A stretch of 64,000 nucleotides of DNA from Roseateles_B sp041906185 (GTDB taxonomy: Bacteria > Pseudomonadota > Gammaproteobacteria > Burkholderiales > Burkholderiaceae_C), in NCBI GenBank assembly GCA_041906185.1, contig JAYRJQ010000009.1, forward strand, positions 159,460 to 223,459, written 5' to 3'. The position numbers and the translations under genes were made by a program. Positions 9,253 to 17,480 of this stretch are shown in pieces. Within the stretch, counting starts at the first letter, position 1. Each line of letters opens with the position of its first letter. A model generated the notes under the pieces. The model was not told the origin of the DNA and did not search any database. It saw only the letters and a program-made list of their open reading frames with translations.

Positions 9253-9807
9253 TTAGACGCGCTTGCGGTATTCGTTGGTGCGGGTGTCGATTTCGATCTT
9301 GTCGCCGTTTTCCACGAACAGGGGCACGGGGATCTCGAAGCCGGTGCCCTTGACGCGGGCGGGCTTCATGACCTTGCCGGAGGTGTCGCCCTTGACGGCG
9401 GGCTCGGTCTCGATTTCGCGCACGACGGTGGTCGGCAGTTCGACGGAGATGGCCTTGCCGTCATAGAACACCACTTCGACGGCCATGTTGTCGTCGAGGT
9501 AGTTCAGGGAGTCGCCCATGTTCTCGGCTTCCACCTCGAACTGGTTGTACTCGGTGTCCATGAACACGTACATCGGGTCAGCGAAGTACGTGTAGGTGCA
9601 TTCCTTCTTGTCCAGAATGATCTGGTCCATCTTGTCGTCGGCCTTGAAGACGACTTCGGCACCTGCGCCATTCAGCAGGTTCTTCATCTTCATGCGCACG
9701 GTGGCGGCGCCGCGGCCACCACGGCTGTATTCGGTCTTCAGAACGACCATCGGGTCCTTGCCCTGCATGATCACGTTGCCGGCGCGGATTTCCTGTGCGA
9801 GTTTCAT
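9253..9807 (-). CDS. efp: Elongation factor P (arginine type)
   Basis: 184 residues, full length, with three beta-barrel domains. EF-P relieves ribosome stalling at polyproline. The loop that reaches the peptidyl-transferase centre reads YSRGGRGAAT with arginine at position 32, the residue rhamnosylated by EarP, rather than the lysine used in E. coli. The earP gene lies 204 bp upstream on the same strand, consistent with this modification. ATG 9807 (MKLAQEIRAG) is the family start; the open frame continues upstream without homology. Confidence 0.97.
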   Translation of the reverse strand: MKLAQEIRAGNVIMQGKDPMVVLKTEYSRGGRGAATVRMKMKNLLNGAGAEVVFKADDKMDQIILDKKECTYTYFADPMYVFMDTEYNQFEVEAENMGDSLNYLDDNMAVEVVFYDGKAISVELPTTVVREIETEPAVKGDTSGKVMKPARVKGTGFEIPVPLFVENGDKIEIDTRTNEYRKRV

Positions 9808-10011
9808 GGTGATGTCTTGCTGATGTCTTGATGGGGAGCGTTGACTCGGGGCGATGCGGTCGCTGCGGCCACGAAAGGCCTGGCGCTGCATCGCAGCTCG
9901 CGCACCCGGGACTAAAGACAAAGCCAAAAAGACAGAGCTGAAGGCAGGGGTCGACGCGGCAAAGCTCCCTATTCTAGCCGCAAGTGGCGCCCTGGGCCTA
10001 AAGCGGTGGTG

Positions 10012-11103
10012 TCAGTGCGCCAGAAAGCCTTGCAACTGCGTCACGAGATCGGGCTGCGCCAGCAGCGAGGCGCGCCAGTGCCGGAAGGCGGGCTCTGCTG
10101 CTTGCAGCGAGGGCAGGGTGAGGGCGCCCGTCGCTGTGCCATGGGATGGGAGGCCATTCCAGGCTCGCCACAGCGCTTGCCACTGCGCTCGCTGCGGTGC
10201 GGGCATGTCGGCGAAGGCCAGTGCCATGAAGGCCTCCAGCTTGGCCTCGTGCGCACCGTCGTCCTGCGGGTAGATGTGCCAGATGAAGGGGCGGCCGGCC
10301 CACTGGGCTCGAACGAACGAGTCTTCGCCCCGAACCAGGTTCAGGTCGCAGGTGCACAGCAGTTGATCGAAGTCTTCCTGCGTGAGGAAGGGGAGGTGAT
10401 GGACCCGGACGCCCGGGGGCAGGTCGCCGCGGCGTTCAAGCCCACGCAACATCCGGCTGCCCGGCCCGGGGCAGGCGAGGATCAGCGCCGGCGTCAGGCC
10501 GTCGAGCAGCGCGGGCAGTGCGGGGTTCTCGTAGCAGAACAGACTGATCAGTCGTTCGCCCGCCTGCCGTTCGATGCCCTGGCGCTGCAGCCAGGCCGCA
10601 GCAGCGGCTGGCGCGGCGGCGGCATCCAGCTTGGCGATCAGCCCGGGCTCGCGCAAGAGGCCGCCCGTCCGGGCGGTGAAGCCCGGATAGAAGAAGAACT
10701 TCTCGAGGCCGGCTGCCGGCCCCTGCCATTGCGGTGAGCGCAGGCCGTGGCTGCGCTCCACATAGTCTTCGGCGCTGAGGTATTCCAGATTGATCCACTG
10801 CGGTGTCGGGTGCACCGCCGCCATCCGCGCCTTCACGGCATCCGGCAGCTCGCAGCCGAAGGCCTCGACCACGACGCTCGCCGGGCGCGCCTCGAAGTCG
10901 GCGTCGGCTCGGTCCCAGGCATGCACCTCGATGGCCTCGAAGGCGCCCGCCGGACCCATCCACTGCAGCGGGGCAGCGTCGTCGATCCACAGTCGCACGC
11001 GATGCCCGCGGTCCGCCAGGTCCTTGCACAGGCGCCAGCAGACGCCGGCATCGCCGTAGTTGTCGATGACGCGGCAGAACACGTCCCAGTCTCGCGAGGT
11101 CAT
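10012..11103 (-). CDS. earP: EF-P arginine-32 rhamnosyltransferase EarP (DUF2331)
   Basis: 363-residue GT-B glycosyltransferase that transfers rhamnose from dTDP-rhamnose to Arg32 of EF-P. Two family motifs are clear: IDNYGDAGVCWRL near the N-terminus, which holds the catalytic aspartates described in Pseudomonas EarP, and LVRGEDSFVRAQWAGRPF near the C-terminus. The next gene downstream encodes an Arg32-type EF-P, so enzyme and substrate are neighbours. ATG 11103 (MTSRDWDVF) starts 33 bp from the divergent uvrC start. A GATAAT box (complement of 11110-11115) ends 6 nt before the ATG and there is no Shine-Dalgarno, so a leaderless transcript is possible. Confidence 0.95.
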   Translation of the reverse strand: MTSRDWDVFCRVIDNYGDAGVCWRLCKDLADRGHRVRLWIDDAAPLQWMGPAGAFEAIEVHAWDRADADFEARPASVVVEAFGCELPDAVKARMAAVHPTPQWINLEYLSAEDYVERSHGLRSPQWQGPAAGLEKFFFYPGFTARTGGLLREPGLIAKLDAAAAPAAAAAWLQRQGIERQAGERLISLFCYENPALPALLDGLTPALILACPGPGSRMLRGLERRGDLPPGVRVHHLPFLTQEDFDQLLCTCDLNLVRGEDSFVRAQWAGRPFIWHIYPQDDGAHEAKLEAFMALAFADMPAPQRAQWQALWRAWNGLPSHGTATGALTLPSLQAAEPAFRHWRASLLAQPDLVTQLQGFLAH

Positions 11104-11109
11104 CGGGGC

Positions 11110-11115
11110 ATTATC
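11110..11115 (-). promoter_or_regulatory. -10-like box of earP, 6 nt from the start codon
   Basis: GATAAT on the minus strand, followed by GCCCCG and the earP ATG. The spacing would put transcription start at or near the start codon. No good -35 is visible. Confidence 0.45.
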
Positions 11116-11123
11116 GGTGGCGG

Positions 11124-11129
11124 CACAAT
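11124..11129 (+). promoter_or_regulatory. -10-like box of uvrC, 7 nt from the start codon
   Basis: CACAAT followed by seven bases and the uvrC ATG, with no Shine-Dalgarno. Same arrangement as at pgsA, surE and rlmD. No consensus -35. Confidence 0.45.
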
Positions 11130-11136
11130 CGCGCCC

Positions 11137-13233
11137 ATGAGCAAGAAGAAGCCGGGTCCGGAGGCGGACGAGGATGTGAAGGCGGGCGTGGCGCTGGCGG
11201 GCCATGACCTGCCTGACGCGGGCGCTGACATCGGGGCCGCTTCCCTGGGCGAGGCCCAGATCTCCGCCTGGGCCGAGGAGCGCGAGGCGGTGGAACAGGC
11301 CGAGGCGCAGCGCGTGGCTGAAGTCGAAGCCGCGGCGCTGAAGGTGCGTGAGCGCGTCCTGGCGGAGGTGGCCGCGCTGCCCGGGCTGCCGGGTGTCTAC
11401 CGCTACTTCGATGCGCAGGACCAGGTGCTGTATGTCGGCAAGGCCAAGAACCTGAAGAAGCGGGTCTCCAGCTACTTCCAGAAAAACCACGGCGGCACGC
11501 GCATCGGCCTGATGGTGGCCCGTATTGCGAGGCTCGAGACCACGGTGGTGCGCACCGAGGCCGAGGCCCTGCTGCTCGAGAACAACCTCATCAAGGCGCT
11601 CAATCCGCGCTTCAACATCCTCTTTCGCGACGACAAGAGCTACCCCTACCTGCGCCTGAGCGCGCATGCCTACCCGCGGGTGAGCTACTACCGCGGCGCG
11701 GTCGACCGGCGGCATCGCTATTTCGGTCCCTATCCGAGCGCCTGGGCGGTCAAGGAGTCGATCCAGCTGATCCAGAAGGTCTTCCGCCTGCGGACCTGCG
11801 AGGACAGCGTCTTCAACAACCGCAGCCGGCCTTGCCTGCTGTTCCAGATCCGGCGCTGCTCCGGCCCGTGCGTGCCCGAGGGGCAGGGTGAGCCTTATGC
11901 GCGCGATGTGCGCAATGCCGAGCGATTCCTGCTGGGCGAGACCGACGAAGTCCTTCAGGGCCTGCAGTCGCAGATGATGGCGCACGCCGAGGCGCTGCAG
12001 TACGAGCAGGCCGCCGAGGTGCGCAACCAGATCACGGCGCTCTCGCGCGTGCTGCAGCAGCAGGCCGTCGACGAGAGCAGCGCCACGGGCCGTGACCGCG
12101 ATGTCGATGTGCTGGCCGTCAAGGTTCAGGGCGGCCGGGCCTGCGTCAACATGGCCATGGTCCGCGGCGGCCGGCATCTCGGGGACCGCGCCTTCTTCCC
12201 CAAGCACGTGGAGGAGGGGACCCAGCTGTACCTCGAGGACGACGAGATCGCGCAGGCGGAGGCGCGCCCCACGCCCGAGCGGCAGGTGCTGGAGGCCTTC
12301 ATGGCGCAACACTACCTCGACGCGGCGGTGCCCTCGCTGATCGTGGTCAGCGACGAGGTGGATGCCGGGCTCGCGGCAGCGCTCAGTGCTCAATCGGGCA
12401 GCAAGGTCACCGTGCAGGCGCAGCCGCGCGGTCAGCGGCGCATCTGGCAGGAGATGTGCATCAAGGGGGCCGAGCTGGCGCTCGCGCGGCTGTTGTCGGA
12501 AGAGGGCTCGCAGCAGGCACGGACGCGGGCGCTCGTCGAGGCGCTGGATCTCAACGTCACCGACCTCGCCGCCTTCCGCGTGGAATGCTTCGACATCAGC
12601 CACACGGCGGGCGAGGCCACACAGGCTTCCTGCGTCGTCTTCCAGGGGCACCAGATGGTCAGCAGCGAATACCGCCGCTACAACATCGAGGGCATCACGG
12701 GCGGCGACGACTACGCCGCGATGCGCCAGGTGCTCACGCGCCGCTACGCCAAGCTCGCCGAGGCCGTTCAGCTGGGCACGGGCCGCATGCCAGACCTGGT
12801 GCTGGTCGACGGCGGCAAGGGGCAGATTTCGATGGCACGCGAGGTGTTCGAGGAGCTCGGGCTGGACCTCGGCCTGCTGGCCGGTGTCGAGAAGGGCGAA
12901 GGCCGCAAGGTCGGCCTGGAGGAGCTGGTGTTTGCTGATGGTCGCGAGAAGGTCTACCTGGGGCGCGACTCGGCGGCCTTGATGCTGGTCGCGCAGATTC
13001 GCGACGAGGCTCACCGCTTCGCCATCACCGGCATGCGGGCCAAGCGGGCGGCCGTCCGCACGGGCGGATCGCGGCTGGAGGACGTCCCGGGCGTCGGGCC
13101 GAAGAAACGGGCGCAGCTGCTGCAGCGCTTCGGCGGCGTGCGCGGCGTGGCGGCGGCGAGCATCGAGGACATTGCCACCGTGAAGGGCATCTCGCGCGAG
13201 CTGGCTGAGGAGATCTATCGTGTCCTGCATTGA
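11137..13233 (+). CDS. uvrC: Excinuclease ABC subunit C
   Basis: 698-residue nuclease that makes both incisions in nucleotide excision repair after UvrAB loading. Domain order: a GIY-YIG domain at ~80-165 (GVYRYFDAQDQVLYVGKAKN), a UVR motif (ALQYEQAAEVRNQI), the RNase H-like 5' incision domain (ECFDISHTAGE, LVDGGKGQ), and a C-terminal double helix-hairpin-helix (DVPGVGPKKRAQLLQRFGG). It is about 90 residues longer than E. coli UvrC, mainly from an acidic/alanine-rich N-terminal extension of ~75 residues before the GIY-YIG core. ATG 11137 is preferred because the -10-like CACAAT sits right before it. Confidence 0.95.
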   Translation: MSKKKPGPEADEDVKAGVALAGHDLPDAGADIGAASLGEAQISAWAEEREAVEQAEAQRVAEVEAAALKVRERVLAEVAALPGLPGVYRYFDAQDQVLYVGKAKNLKKRVSSYFQKNHGGTRIGLMVARIARLETTVVRTEAEALLLENNLIKALNPRFNILFRDDKSYPYLRLSAHAYPRVSYYRGAVDRRHRYFGPYPSAWAVKESIQLIQKVFRLRTCEDSVFNNRSRPCLLFQIRRCSGPCVPEGQGEPYARDVRNAERFLLGETDEVLQGLQSQMMAHAEALQYEQAAEVRNQITALSRVLQQQAVDESSATGRDRDVDVLAVKVQGGRACVNMAMVRGGRHLGDRAFFPKHVEEGTQLYLEDDEIAQAEARPTPERQVLEAFMAQHYLDAAVPSLIVVSDEVDAGLAAALSAQSGSKVTVQAQPRGQRRIWQEMCIKGAELALARLLSEEGSQQARTRALVEALDLNVTDLAAFRVECFDISHTAGEATQASCVVFQGHQMVSSEYRRYNIEGITGGDDYAAMRQVLTRRYAKLAEAVQLGTGRMPDLVLVDGGKGQISMAREVFEELGLDLGLLAGVEKGEGRKVGLEELVFADGREKVYLGRDSAALMLVAQIRDEAHRFAITGMRAKRAAVRTGGSRLEDVPGVGPKKRAQLLQRFGGVRGVAAASIEDIATVKGISRELAEEIYRVLH

Positions 13234-13792
13234 ACCGAGTTCACTGGTGCGTCGCCCTTGGCGCTGTGTCCTGTCCGGCGGCTGCGTGCTGATGCTGGCG
13301 CTCGCGGGCTGCAGCAACTCGCCCACGTCCGGGGCCACTTCGCCGGGTGCATCCACGCCGTCGACGTCCAGTGCGCCCGCGCCGGGGCGCGCGTCCGGCG
13401 CAGCGCCGTCCTCGTCGGGCAAGGCCCCCGCCGCAGCGCCCCAGCCGCTCGGGCCGCCCAAGACCCCGCGCAGCCACGCGGAGCTGCGACGCCAGGCGGC
13501 ACAGCGCCTGGTGGCAGCCAATCCGGATCGCACCTATATGGGCACCGTGCCGGACGTGCTGCTGGCCATTCCCGTGCTTGAAGTGGAGCTGACGGCCGAC
13601 GGCCATGTGCGCCACGTCAAGGTGCTCCGCCGCCCGGGCCAGGCCCTCGACACGGTGCAGCTGGCCATCGATGCCGTGCATCGCGCCGCCCCCTTCGGCA
13701 ACGTGGCCGGGCTGCCCCGGCCCTGGGTCTTCAGCGAGACCTTCCTGTTCAACGACCAGCGCCGATTCAAGCCCCGCACGCTGGATGAATGA
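13220..13792 (+). CDS. Lipoprotein with TonB C-terminal-like domain
   Basis: 190 residues from a GTG start overlapping the end of uvrC by 14 bp. A lipobox (LALAGC) near residue 31 marks a lipoprotein, followed by a Ser/Pro/Ala/Gly-rich linker (~35-80). The C-terminal ~90 residues resemble a TonB-type energy-transducing fold: a beta strand with a DG turn (ELTADGHVRHVKVLRR), a helix (QLAIDAVHRAAPF), then a W-F-F strand. No specific function is recognised. The start is uncertain: later GTG codons before the lipobox are possible. Confidence 0.75.
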   Translation: MSCIEPSSLVRRPWRCVLSGGCVLMLALAGCSNSPTSGATSPGASTPSTSSAPAPGRASGAAPSSSGKAPAAAPQPLGPPKTPRSHAELRRQAAQRLVAANPDRTYMGTVPDVLLAIPVLEVELTADGHVRHVKVLRRPGQALDTVQLAIDAVHRAAPFGNVAGLPRPWVFSETFLFNDQRRFKPRTLDE

Positions 13793-13843
13793 GCGCAGCG
13801 GCGCGGCAACAACGCACTCCCCGGCAGGGGGGGCCGCGTCGGG

Positions 13844-13849
13844 CACAAT
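13844..13849 (+). promoter_or_regulatory. -10-like box of pgsA, 6 nt from the start codon
   Basis: CACAAT, then GCGCCC, then the pgsA ATG, with no Shine-Dalgarno; possible leaderless start. Confidence 0.45.
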
Positions 13850-13855
13850 GCGCCC

Positions 13856-14422
13856 ATGTTCCTGACCCTGCCAACCCTGCTGACCTGGGCTCGCATCGTG
13901 GCGATCCCGCTGATCGTCGGCGTGTTCTACGTGGACATCGCGCCGGGGCACCAGAACCTCTTCGCGACCTCGCTGTTCGTGCTGGTGGCCCTCACGGACT
14001 GGCTCGACGGCTACCTGGCGCGCAAGCTCAACCAGACGTCCTCCTTTGGCGCCTTCCTGGATCCGGTGGCGGACAAGTTCCTCGTGTGTGCGGCGCTGCT
14101 GATCCTCCTGGAGCTCGGGCGTGTGAATGCGCTGGTGGCCCTGGTCATCATCGGGCGCGAGATCGCGATCTCGGCGCTGCGCGAATGGATGGCGCAGATC
14201 GGCGCCTCCCGCAGCGTCGCGGTCCACATGGTGGGCAAGCTCAAGACCACCGTGCAGATGGTGGCGATCCCCTTCCTGCTCTATGACGGCCTGCTCTTCG
14301 GACTGATTCCCACGCGCACCTGGGGCACCTGGCTGATCCTGGCCGCCGTGGTGCTGACCATCTGGTCGATGGTCTACTACCTGCAGAAGGCCGTCCCGGA
14401 AATCCGGGCCAAGGCCCGCTGA
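13856..14422 (+). CDS. pgsA: CDP-diacylglycerol-glycerol-3-phosphate 3-phosphatidyltransferase
   Basis: 188-residue inner-membrane enzyme making phosphatidylglycerol phosphate, the first committed step to PG and cardiolipin. The CDP-alcohol phosphatidyltransferase motif DWLDGYLAR-x8-GAFLDPVADK holds the metal-binding aspartates at about residues 53-82. Several hydrophobic helices are visible (for example ~9-27, ~74-90, ~155-175). uvrC-pgsA adjacency recurs in many proteobacteria. Confidence 0.96.
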   Translation: MFLTLPTLLTWARIVAIPLIVGVFYVDIAPGHQNLFATSLFVLVALTDWLDGYLARKLNQTSSFGAFLDPVADKFLVCAALLILLELGRVNALVALVIIGREIAISALREWMAQIGASRSVAVHMVGKLKTTVQMVAIPFLLYDGLLFGLIPTRTWGTWLILAAVVLTIWSMVYYLQKAVPEIRAKAR

Positions 14423-14609
14423 ATGCGCGGCCGCCGGCGTGCCGGCGGGGGTGACATCCGGGCTTTTACCCGGCCGGCGCGTGGGGTGATTCGGTCTAGA
14501 ATCCGCTTCCCCGAGGGGTGCTCGACGCAGGTGCGGCGCTCGCTTCTCGCGGTCAGGGCATCCATTCCGAGCGCCTGCGCGTCCAGGCACGTTGTTGAGG
14601 GGTAGGTTC

Positions 14610-14882
14610 GTGAACAAGTCTGAATTGATCGAGCACATCGCCAAGCAGGCCGACATCTCCAAGGCTGCCGCCGCCCGCGCGCTGGAGGCCGTCATCGGCG
14701 GCGTGAAGACCACGCTCAAAAAAAACGGCACGGTTTCTCTGGTAGGCTTCGGCACCTTCAGCGTGACCAAGCGCGCCGCCCGCAGTGGACGCAACCCCCG
14801 CACCGGCGACACGATCAAGATCAAGTCGGCCAAGGTGCCCAAGTTCCGTCCCGGCAAGGCGCTCAAGGACGCGGTGAACTGA
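14610..14882 (+). CDS. hupB: DNA-binding protein HU-beta
   Basis: 90-residue histone-like protein that bends and compacts DNA. It starts NKSELIEHIAKQADISKAAA and carries the HU signature GFGTFSVTKRAARSGRNP in the DNA-binding arms. The GTG at 14610 gives the standard 90-residue length and has GAGGGG seven bases upstream; a TTG six codons earlier is not needed. A CTAGAAT box lies at about 14497-14503 in the 187-bp leader. tRNA-Val follows 11 bp after the stop, so co-transcription is likely. Confidence 0.97.
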   Translation: MNKSELIEHIAKQADISKAAAARALEAVIGGVKTTLKKNGTVSLVGFGTFSVTKRAARSGRNPRTGDTIKIKSAKVPKFRPGKALKDAVN

Positions 14883-14893
14883 ATCCCGGTTCC

Positions 14894-14969
14894 GGGTGCT
14901 TAGCTCAGTTGGTAGAGCGCTTCCCTTACACGGAAGATGTCAGCGGTTCGAGCCCGTTAGCACCCACCA
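14894..14969 (+). tRNA. tRNA-Val (anticodon TAC)
   Basis: Cloverleaf with acceptor stem GGGTGCT / AGCACCC, D-arm AGCTCAGTTGGTAGAGC, anticodon stem CTTCC / GGAAG around loop CTTACAC (anticodon TAC), T-arm GGTTCGAGC, discriminator A and encoded CCA at 14967-14969. Confidence 0.96.
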
Positions 14970-15146
14970 CCTCCGCACCTCCTGACTGGCCTTGGGCCCG
15001 TCGCCGAGGCGTGGGCAGGGTGCGGGTAGAATTCCACGCAGCAAAGGCGAACTCCGGTTCGCCTTTGTCGCAATTGATGTGGCCTGAGACAGGCCTTGTG
15101 ATCCGCCAGTACGGGGTGTCCGTCTTCGGCCCTTCCGAGGTTTTGA

Positions 15147-17060
15147 ATGTTTGATTTCGTTCGCAAGCACAACCGTCTGTTCCAGCTGATCCTGCTGGTC
15201 CTGATCCTGCCGTCCTTCGTGGCGCTGGGTGTCAACGGCTACAGCAATTTCATGGGCGGGGGCAATGCCGCGGTCGCCCAGATCGACGGCCAGAAGATCA
15301 CGCAGGCCGAGTGGGACAACGCCCACCGCCAGCAGTCCGAACGCCTGCGCCAGCAGATGCCCAACCTCGACCCGAAGCTGCTGGACTCGCCCGAGGCGCG
15401 CCAGCAGTCGCTCGACGCACTGGTGCGCGAGCGCGTGCTGCAGGCGGCCGTGCAGCGCCAGCACTGGCTGGTGTCCGACGACCAGGTCAAGCATGTCTTC
15501 CAGACCGACCCGCAGTTCGCGGCCGTCCGTCAGCCGGATGGCTCGCTCAACGCCGCAATGCTGGCGACGCAGGGCATGAGCCCGCAGATGTTCGAGCGCC
15601 GCCTGCGCGAAGGCATGGCGCAGGAGCAGGTGCTTCGCGGTGTGTCGGGCTCGGCCATCGCCGGCTCCACGCTGTCCGCCCAGGCCTTCGACGCCTTCTT
15701 CCAGCGCCGTGAAGTGCGCCTGCTGACGGTGAGCCCGGCGGAATTTGCCGCCCAGGTCAAGCCGACGGATGCCGAGGTCGAGGCCTACTTCAAGGACCCG
15801 GCCAACGTCGCCAAGTTCCAGCTGCCGGAAGTGGCGCAGATCGAGTACGTCGTGCTGGACCTCGATGCCCTCAAGGCCGGTGTGTCGGTGTCCGACAAGG
15901 AACTGCGCGACTACTACGAGCAGAACCGCGCCCGCTACACGGTGGCCGAGGAGCGCCGTGCCAGCCATATCCTGATCAAGGCCGACAAGAGCGCCTCTGA
16001 CGCCGACAAGGCCAAGGCCCGCGCCCGCGCCGAGGAACTGCTGGCCCAGGTCCAGAAGGCGCCGGCCAGCTTTGCCGATGTCGCCCGCAAGAACTCGCAG
16101 GACGAAGGCTCGGCCACCCGTGGTGGCGACCTCGACTTCTTCCCGCGCGGTGCGATGGTCAAGTCCTTCGAGGACGCCGCCTACGCACTCAAGCCGAACG
16201 AAATCAGCAAGGTGGTCGAGAGCGATTTCGGCTTCCACATCATCCAGCTGACGGCCGTCCGCGGCGGCGACACCAAGCCCTTCGAGGCGGTGCGTGCCGA
16301 GATCGAGGACGAAGTCCGCAAGTCGCTGGCACAGAAGCGCTACGCCGAGCTGTCCGAGACCTTCAGCAATACGGTCTATGAGCAGTCCGACAGCCTCAAG
16401 CCGGTGGCAGAGAAGCTGAAGCTGAGCATCCGCACGGCCTCCGTCCAGCGCAAGCCGGCGGCGGACGCGCAGGGCGCGCTGGCCTCGGCCAAGCTGCTGG
16501 AATCCGTGTTCTCCACCGATTCGATCCAGAACAAGCGCAACACCGAGGCGGTCGAGTTCGGCCCGAGCCAGCTCGTCGCCGCCCATGTGATCGACTACAA
16601 GCCGCTGCGCATGCCGGCCCTCGACGACGTCAAGGCCCAGGTCACGCAGCTGCTGATCGCCCGCCAAGCCGCCGTGCTGGCCGTGAAGGCCGGCACCGAG
16701 AAGCTGGCCGCACTCAAGGCCTCGGGTGACGTGAATGCGCTCGAGGCCGCACAGACGGTGTCGCGCATCCAGGCCGGCAAGATCCCGCCGAAGGTGCTCA
16801 ATGCCATCCTGCAGGCGGATGCCGGTAAGCTGCCGAGTTTCGTCGGTGTGGAGGCCGGCAACGGCAGCTACGTGATCGCTGCGGTGACGCAGATCCTGCC
16901 GCGCGATGCGCAGGTGGCCGACCCGGTCCGCACGGCGCAGCAGTACGCCCAGGCCTGGAGCGCCGCGGAGACGGATGCCTATTACAAGGCCCTCAAGTCG
17001 CAGCTCAAGACCACGGTCAAGCCCGCGGCATCGGCGGCTTCGGCCACCGCCGGGAACTGA
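15147..17060 (+). CDS. ppiD: Periplasmic folding chaperone / peptidyl-prolyl isomerase PpiD
   Basis: 637 residues. One N-terminal transmembrane helix (~11-31, RLFQLILLVLILPSFVALG) anchors it in the inner membrane facing the periplasm. A SurA-N-like chaperone region (~36-170) follows, then a parvulin domain (~268-372: RRASHILIKADKS, RGGDLDFFPRGAMVKSFEDA, GFHIIQL), and a C-terminal chaperone lobe. It assists folding of secreted and outer-membrane proteins at the Sec exit. Position right after hupB and a tRNA matches other betaproteobacteria and E. coli (hupB-ppiD). Confidence 0.95.
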   Translation: MFDFVRKHNRLFQLILLVLILPSFVALGVNGYSNFMGGGNAAVAQIDGQKITQAEWDNAHRQQSERLRQQMPNLDPKLLDSPEARQQSLDALVRERVLQAAVQRQHWLVSDDQVKHVFQTDPQFAAVRQPDGSLNAAMLATQGMSPQMFERRLREGMAQEQVLRGVSGSAIAGSTLSAQAFDAFFQRREVRLLTVSPAEFAAQVKPTDAEVEAYFKDPANVAKFQLPEVAQIEYVVLDLDALKAGVSVSDKELRDYYEQNRARYTVAEERRASHILIKADKSASDADKAKARARAEELLAQVQKAPASFADVARKNSQDEGSATRGGDLDFFPRGAMVKSFEDAAYALKPNEISKVVESDFGFHIIQLTAVRGGDTKPFEAVRAEIEDEVRKSLAQKRYAELSETFSNTVYEQSDSLKPVAEKLKLSIRTASVQRKPAADAQGALASAKLLESVFSTDSIQNKRNTEAVEFGPSQLVAAHVIDYKPLRMPALDDVKAQVTQLLIARQAAVLAVKAGTEKLAALKASGDVNALEAAQTVSRIQAGKIPPKVLNAILQADAGKLPSFVGVEAGNGSYVIAAVTQILPRDAQVADPVRTAQQYAQAWSAAETDAYYKALKSQLKTTVKPAASAASATAGN

Positions 17061-17094
17061 ATCTGAAGCTCAATAAAAAGTTTTCAGAAAACTC

Positions 17095-17124
17095 TTCCCA
17101 AGCGAATGAAATACTGCTTATAAT
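17095..17124 (+). promoter_or_regulatory. Predicted promoter of tRNA-His
   Basis: A perfect TATAAT at 17119-17124 lies 13 bp before the tRNA. A weak -35 (TTCCCA, 17095-17100) is 18 bp upstream. The short palindrome GTTTTCAGAAAAC lies just before it. Confidence 0.65.
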
Positions 17125-17137
17125 CTAAGGCTTCACC

Positions 17138-17214
17138 GGTGGCTGTAGCTCAGTTGGTAGAGTCCCAGATTGTGATTCTGGTTGTCGTGGGTTCGAGTCC
17201 CATCAGCCACCCCA
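17138..17214 (+). tRNA. tRNA-His (anticodon GTG)
   Basis: Acceptor stem GTGGCTG / CAGCCAC, the histidine-specific extra G(-1) at 17138 facing discriminator C at 17211, anticodon stem CCAGA / TCTGG around loop TTGTGAT (anticodon GTG), T-arm GGTTCGAGTCC and encoded CCA at 17212-17214. Confidence 0.96.
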
Positions 17215-17256
17215 CCGGATGAGAGTCCGCAGCGTCAAGCTGAGGACTCAAGCAAG

Positions 17257-17293
17257 CGGCGACAAGATGCAAGTCTTGTCGCCGTTTTGCTTT
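17257..17293 (+). terminator. Terminator of tRNA-His
   Basis: Perfect 11-bp stem CGGCGACAAGA / TCTTGTCGCCG with loop TGCAAG, followed by TTTTGCTTT. It is 42 bp after the tRNA. Confidence 0.93.
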
Positions 17294-17350
17294 GGGCGCA
17301 CAGAATTCGTGGCGCAGAGTCCATTCCGAATACCCGGCGGCGTCACGCGC

Positions 17351-17480
17351 CCGTTGCAGGACCTTGCAGGTCCCTGCCGTGCCTATCCAGGACCCGCAGG
17401 GTGCGCAGGGACATGCAGCGCAATGCAGGGCCGTACAGGGCTATGCGGGGCCATACAGGGCCATGCATGGCCGCGGAGGG
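17351..17480 (+). repeat. Degenerate 10-bp tandem array in an otherwise empty spacer
   Basis: About 13 consecutive 10-bp units with consensus close to CCATGCAGGG. The best-conserved block is 17423-17472: ATGCAGGGCC, GTACAGGGCT, ATGCGGGGCC, ATACAGGGCC, ATGCATGGCC. Units at the left end (TTGCAGGACC, TTGCAGGTCC) are more diverged. The spacer from the tRNA-His terminator (17293) to the regulator terminator (17563) shows no credible gene; the open frame across it changes sense with the 10-bp period. Confidence 0.8.

Noticed and set aside
11104..13533. Upstream continuation of the earP frame to 13533
   Set aside because: Opposite uvrC; EarP homology begins only at MTSRDWDVF (11103).
14460..14503. 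Full sigma-70 promoter for hupB
   Set aside because: A TAGAAT box is present but no -35 at 16-18 bp; only the -10 is mentioned with the gene.
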